A DNA stretch of 64,000 nucleotides from Paenibacillus sp. FSL W8-0426 (GTDB taxonomy: Bacteria > Bacillota > Bacilli > Paenibacillales > Paenibacillaceae), in NCBI RefSeq assembly GCF_037969725.1, contig NZ_CP150203.1:2248001-2312000 (forward strand), in the 5' to 3' direction. The position numbers and the translations under genes are program-made. Positions 62,019-64,000 of the stretch are shown in pieces (the first letter of the stretch is position 1; each line of letters begins with the position of its first letter). The notes below the pieces were generated by a model, which was given only the letters and a program-made list of their open reading frames with translations, was not told where the DNA came from and did not search any database.

Positions 62019-63376
62019 GAGTAAAACAATATGTCGTTGAGACCATGCCCGAAGCGATGCTTCAAATTCGGAAAGACTTGGGAAGCGACGCCGTCATTCT
62101 GTCTACCAAAGAAGTCAAGGTTGGCGGCGTTCTCGGAATGTTTCGCAAAAAAAGAATTGAGGTTGTCGCCGCAATAGAAAAGGAAGAGAAGGGGGATGCG
62201 GGTCGGCAGGTCACCGTACCGTCCGCGTCTTCGGTCCCCTTGGTACCTCGGACGCGAGTCCCTGAGGCTTATCGTCAAACAGCGAGTTCTTTTGCCCAGG
62301 ATTTCGAGAAAAAAGTTTCGCCACAGGAAGAAAATCCGGAAATAAAAAGTGATCAAGTAGAAGAAATGCGTTCTGCGCCTGAACAAAACGATTTGGGCAG
62401 GGGAGCTGCAGGTGCTGCTCCGGGTTCAGACGCCGAAGATAAACCGCGACCGGAAGGGGCGGATTTTTCGGTTTCAACGTCTGAAACGAATCAGCAATCG
62501 GGCGAAACGCATGAACTGATGGCAGAGCTCCGGGATATCAAACGGATGATGAATAGGCTTGCACAGCAGGGAACAGCAGCTGATTCATTTCCGGAAGACC
62601 TGGCTTCATTAAAGGATCGTTTGCAGGATCAGGAACTGTGGTCCGAACTCTCGGACAATTGGTTCGAAGAGGTGCTAAATAACGTGGAGGAAAACGAGTT
62701 GGATCCAGAAGGCGCAAGGAGAGCGGTTCAGCAGGAAATTGTACGCTTTCTGATTGAGCGCATCGATGAAGGAATCCGACCCGATACCCGCATTGTCTAT
62801 GTTGCCGGCCCTACCGGAGTAGGAAAAACAACGACGATTGCCAAGCTGGCGGCGGAGCAGATGTTCAACAAGCAGAGGAAAGTAGGTTTCATCACGTCCG
62901 ATACCTATCGGATTTCGGCAGTAGAACAGCTCAGAACCTATGCATCCATTCTCAATGTTCCGCTGGAGGTCGTGCAGTCACCGGGAGATACGCAACGTGC
63001 TATCTCAAGGCTTCAGGAATGCGATCTGATCTTTATGGATACGGCAGGTAGAAACTATCGGAATGAATTGCTGGTTTCCGAGCTCCAGAGTCTGCTTGCG
63101 CCCGTGGAGCATAGCGAGACCTACCTGGTCATCAGCTTGACGTCGAAAAGCAGGGACATGATTGAAATTGCGAATCATTTCAGCAAATATGGGCTGGACA
63201 AAGTGATTTTCACGAAAATGGATGAAACCGGAAGTTATGGCCCGATGTTCAATCTGCTGCATCAATTTCCGATCAAGCTGGCATACCTGACCAATGGTCA
63301 GAATGTCCCGGATCATCTGTTGAAGCCCGATGCGGATCAATTGGCTGACATGTTGTTGGGAGAAACGAAGCAATGA
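62015..63376 (+). CDS. flhF: Flagellar placement GTPase FlhF (SRP family)
   Basis: A 453-residue SRP-type GTPase that controls flagellar position and number. It starts MRVKQYVVETMPEAMLQIRK. A long variable, acidic B domain (about 50-160) is followed by an N domain, then the G domain with [15 protein letters not shown] near 265, SDTYRISAVEQL and MDTAGRNYRNE. The ATG overlaps the flhA stop, and its stop overlaps flhG. Confidence 0.97.
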   Translation: MRVKQYVVETMPEAMLQIRKDLGSDAVILSTKEVKVGGVLGMFRKKRIEVVAAIEKEEKGDAGRQVTVPSASSVPLVPRTRVPEAYRQTASSFAQDFEKKVSPQEENPEIKSDQVEEMRSAPEQNDLGRGAAGAAPGSDAEDKPRPEGADFSVSTSETNQQSGETHELMAELRDIKRMMNRLAQQGTAADSFPEDLASLKDRLQDQELWSELSDNWFEEVLNNVEENELDPEGARRAVQQEIVRFLIERIDEGIRPDTRIVYVAGPTGVGKTTTIAKLAAEQMFNKQRKVGFITSDTYRISAVEQLRTYASILNVPLEVVQSPGDTQRAISRLQECDLIFMDTAGRNYRNELLVSELQSLLAPVEHSETYLVISLTSKSRDMIEIANHFSKYGLDKVIFTKMDETGSYGPMFNLLHQFPIKLAYLTNGQNVPDHLLKPDADQLADMLLGETKQ

Positions 63377-64000
63377 AAGATCAGGCATCTTCACTTCGAA
63401 AAATGGCTTCTGCTCCGCAGGACCACAAGGAGCCCGTGCGCGGCAGTCGTGCAGCCAGGCTGATCACGGTGGCCAGCGGCAAGGGCGGGGTGGGAAAATC
63501 CAACTTCACGCTGAATTTTGCGCTGTCCCTGCAAACGCTTGGCCGAAAAGTCCTTGTGTTTGATGCAGATATAGGGATGGCCAACATCGATGTTTTGATG
63601 GGTGCGTCGTCTACCTATAATTTGTATCATTTGTTATACCGAAAAAAGACCATCCATGAAATCGTGCAGCTGGGAGCAAATGGTTTGCCATATATCGCTG
63701 GTGGATCGGGCATGCAAGAATTGTTTTCGTTGTCAGATCGGGATTTGGAATACTTTGCTGCCCAAGTGGATGAGATTGCCCAGCACGTGGATTATATTAT
63801 TTTTGACACCGGAGCCGGACTTTCCAAGGAAAATATGAAATTTATCGAAGCTGCCGATGAGTGCTTGATTGTCACCACTCCTGAACCAACTTCCATTACC
63901 GACGCTTATGCTTTAATGAAAATCATTCATGGTCAGGAAAAGGTGACTCCCTTTCGACTGGTCGTTAACCGGGTGGATGACGAGCAGGAAGCTGGACGGG
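63373..64000 (+). CDS. flhG: MinD-like flagellar number ATPase FlhG (YlxH), 3' end outside window
   Basis: A ParA/MinD-type ATPase that regulates FlhF and flagellar number. 209 codons are visible. The N-terminus MKDQASSLRKMASAPQDHKE holds the basic FlhF-activating segment. The deviant Walker A VASGKGGVGKSN is near 34-44, followed by DADIGMANIDVLMG and IIFDTGAG. The window ends inside the open frame; about 80-90 residues are likely missing. Confidence 0.96.
   Translation, partial: MKDQASSLRKMASAPQDHKEPVRGSRAARLITVASGKGGVGKSNFTLNFALSLQTLGRKVLVFDADIGMANIDVLMGASSTYNLYHLLYRKKTIHEIVQLGANGLPYIAGGSGMQELFSLSDRDLEYFAAQVDEIAQHVDYIIFDTGAGLSKENMKFIEAADECLIVTTPEPTSITDAYALMKIIHGQEKVTPFRLVVNRVDDEQEAGR

Overview
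The window is a chromosomal segment from a moderately GC-rich Gram-positive (Firmicutes) bacterium, most likely Paenibacillus or a close relative in Paenibacillaceae. The evidence is the gene order, which follows the Bacillus region from yceD/rpmF through the fap-fab, smc-ftsY, ffh-rpsP-rimM-trmD-rplS, rbgA-rnhB, sucCD-dprA-topA-trmFO and hslVU genes into the fla/che operon. It differs from the Bacillus layout in ways seen in paenibacilli: fabH and fabF lie inside the fapR-plsX cluster, lepB sits between rplS and rbgA, and ylqD, xerC and codY are missing from their usual slots. Strong ribosome-binding sites and several TTG/GTG starts fit the same group. I see no mobile elements, rRNA, tRNA or CRISPR arrays.

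Layout. 1-855 (minus strand): flavohaemoglobin, cut by the window edge, with a perfect Crp/Fnr-type palindrome upstream. 1051-2189: yceD-rpmF, with two promoters, a long base-paired leader RNA and a terminator. 2315-8624: fapR-plsX-fabH-fabD-fabG-acpP-fabF behind a FapR operator, a nearly complete type II fatty-acid initiation and elongation set. 8638-14211: rnc, smc, ftsY. 14365-15012: a hemolysin-III-type membrane protein. 15185-18942: ylxM-ffh-rpsP-khpA-rimM-trmD. 19123-21382: two genes intruding between trmD and rplS, an FG-GAP-like propeller protein and a convergent polysaccharide deacetylase. 21612-27904: rplS (with an L19-type leader), lepB, rbgA, rnhB, a FliK-like/FlhB-tail pair (ylqG-ylqH) and yraN. 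28014-31852: nitroreductase, comM, and divergent ohrA/ohrR. 32049-41242: sucCD, dprA, topA, trmFO, hslVU.

42156-64000 is the fla/che operon on the plus strand: flgBC-fliEFGHIJ-ylxF(motE-like)-fliK-flgD-(TIGR02530 gene)-flgE-swrD-fliLMY-cheY-fliOPQR-flhBAF-flhG, with flhG cut by the window end. The genes are closely packed with many start/stop overlaps, and they encode rod, MS-ring, switch, export gate, ATPase complex, hook scaffold and placement GTPases. An approximately 860-bp AT-rich tract without a confident gene separates hslU from flgB.

The region is mostly conserved housekeeping, and I did not find a defence system or other unmistakably novel multi-gene system. The best candidates for undescribed biology are RNA-level: the structured leader before yceD-rpmF, the hairpins flanking acpP, the hairpin pair between hslV and hslU, and the AT-rich hslU-flgB tract. 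The export-related YlqG/YlqH pair, which lies away from the flagellar operon, is the best protein-level candidate.
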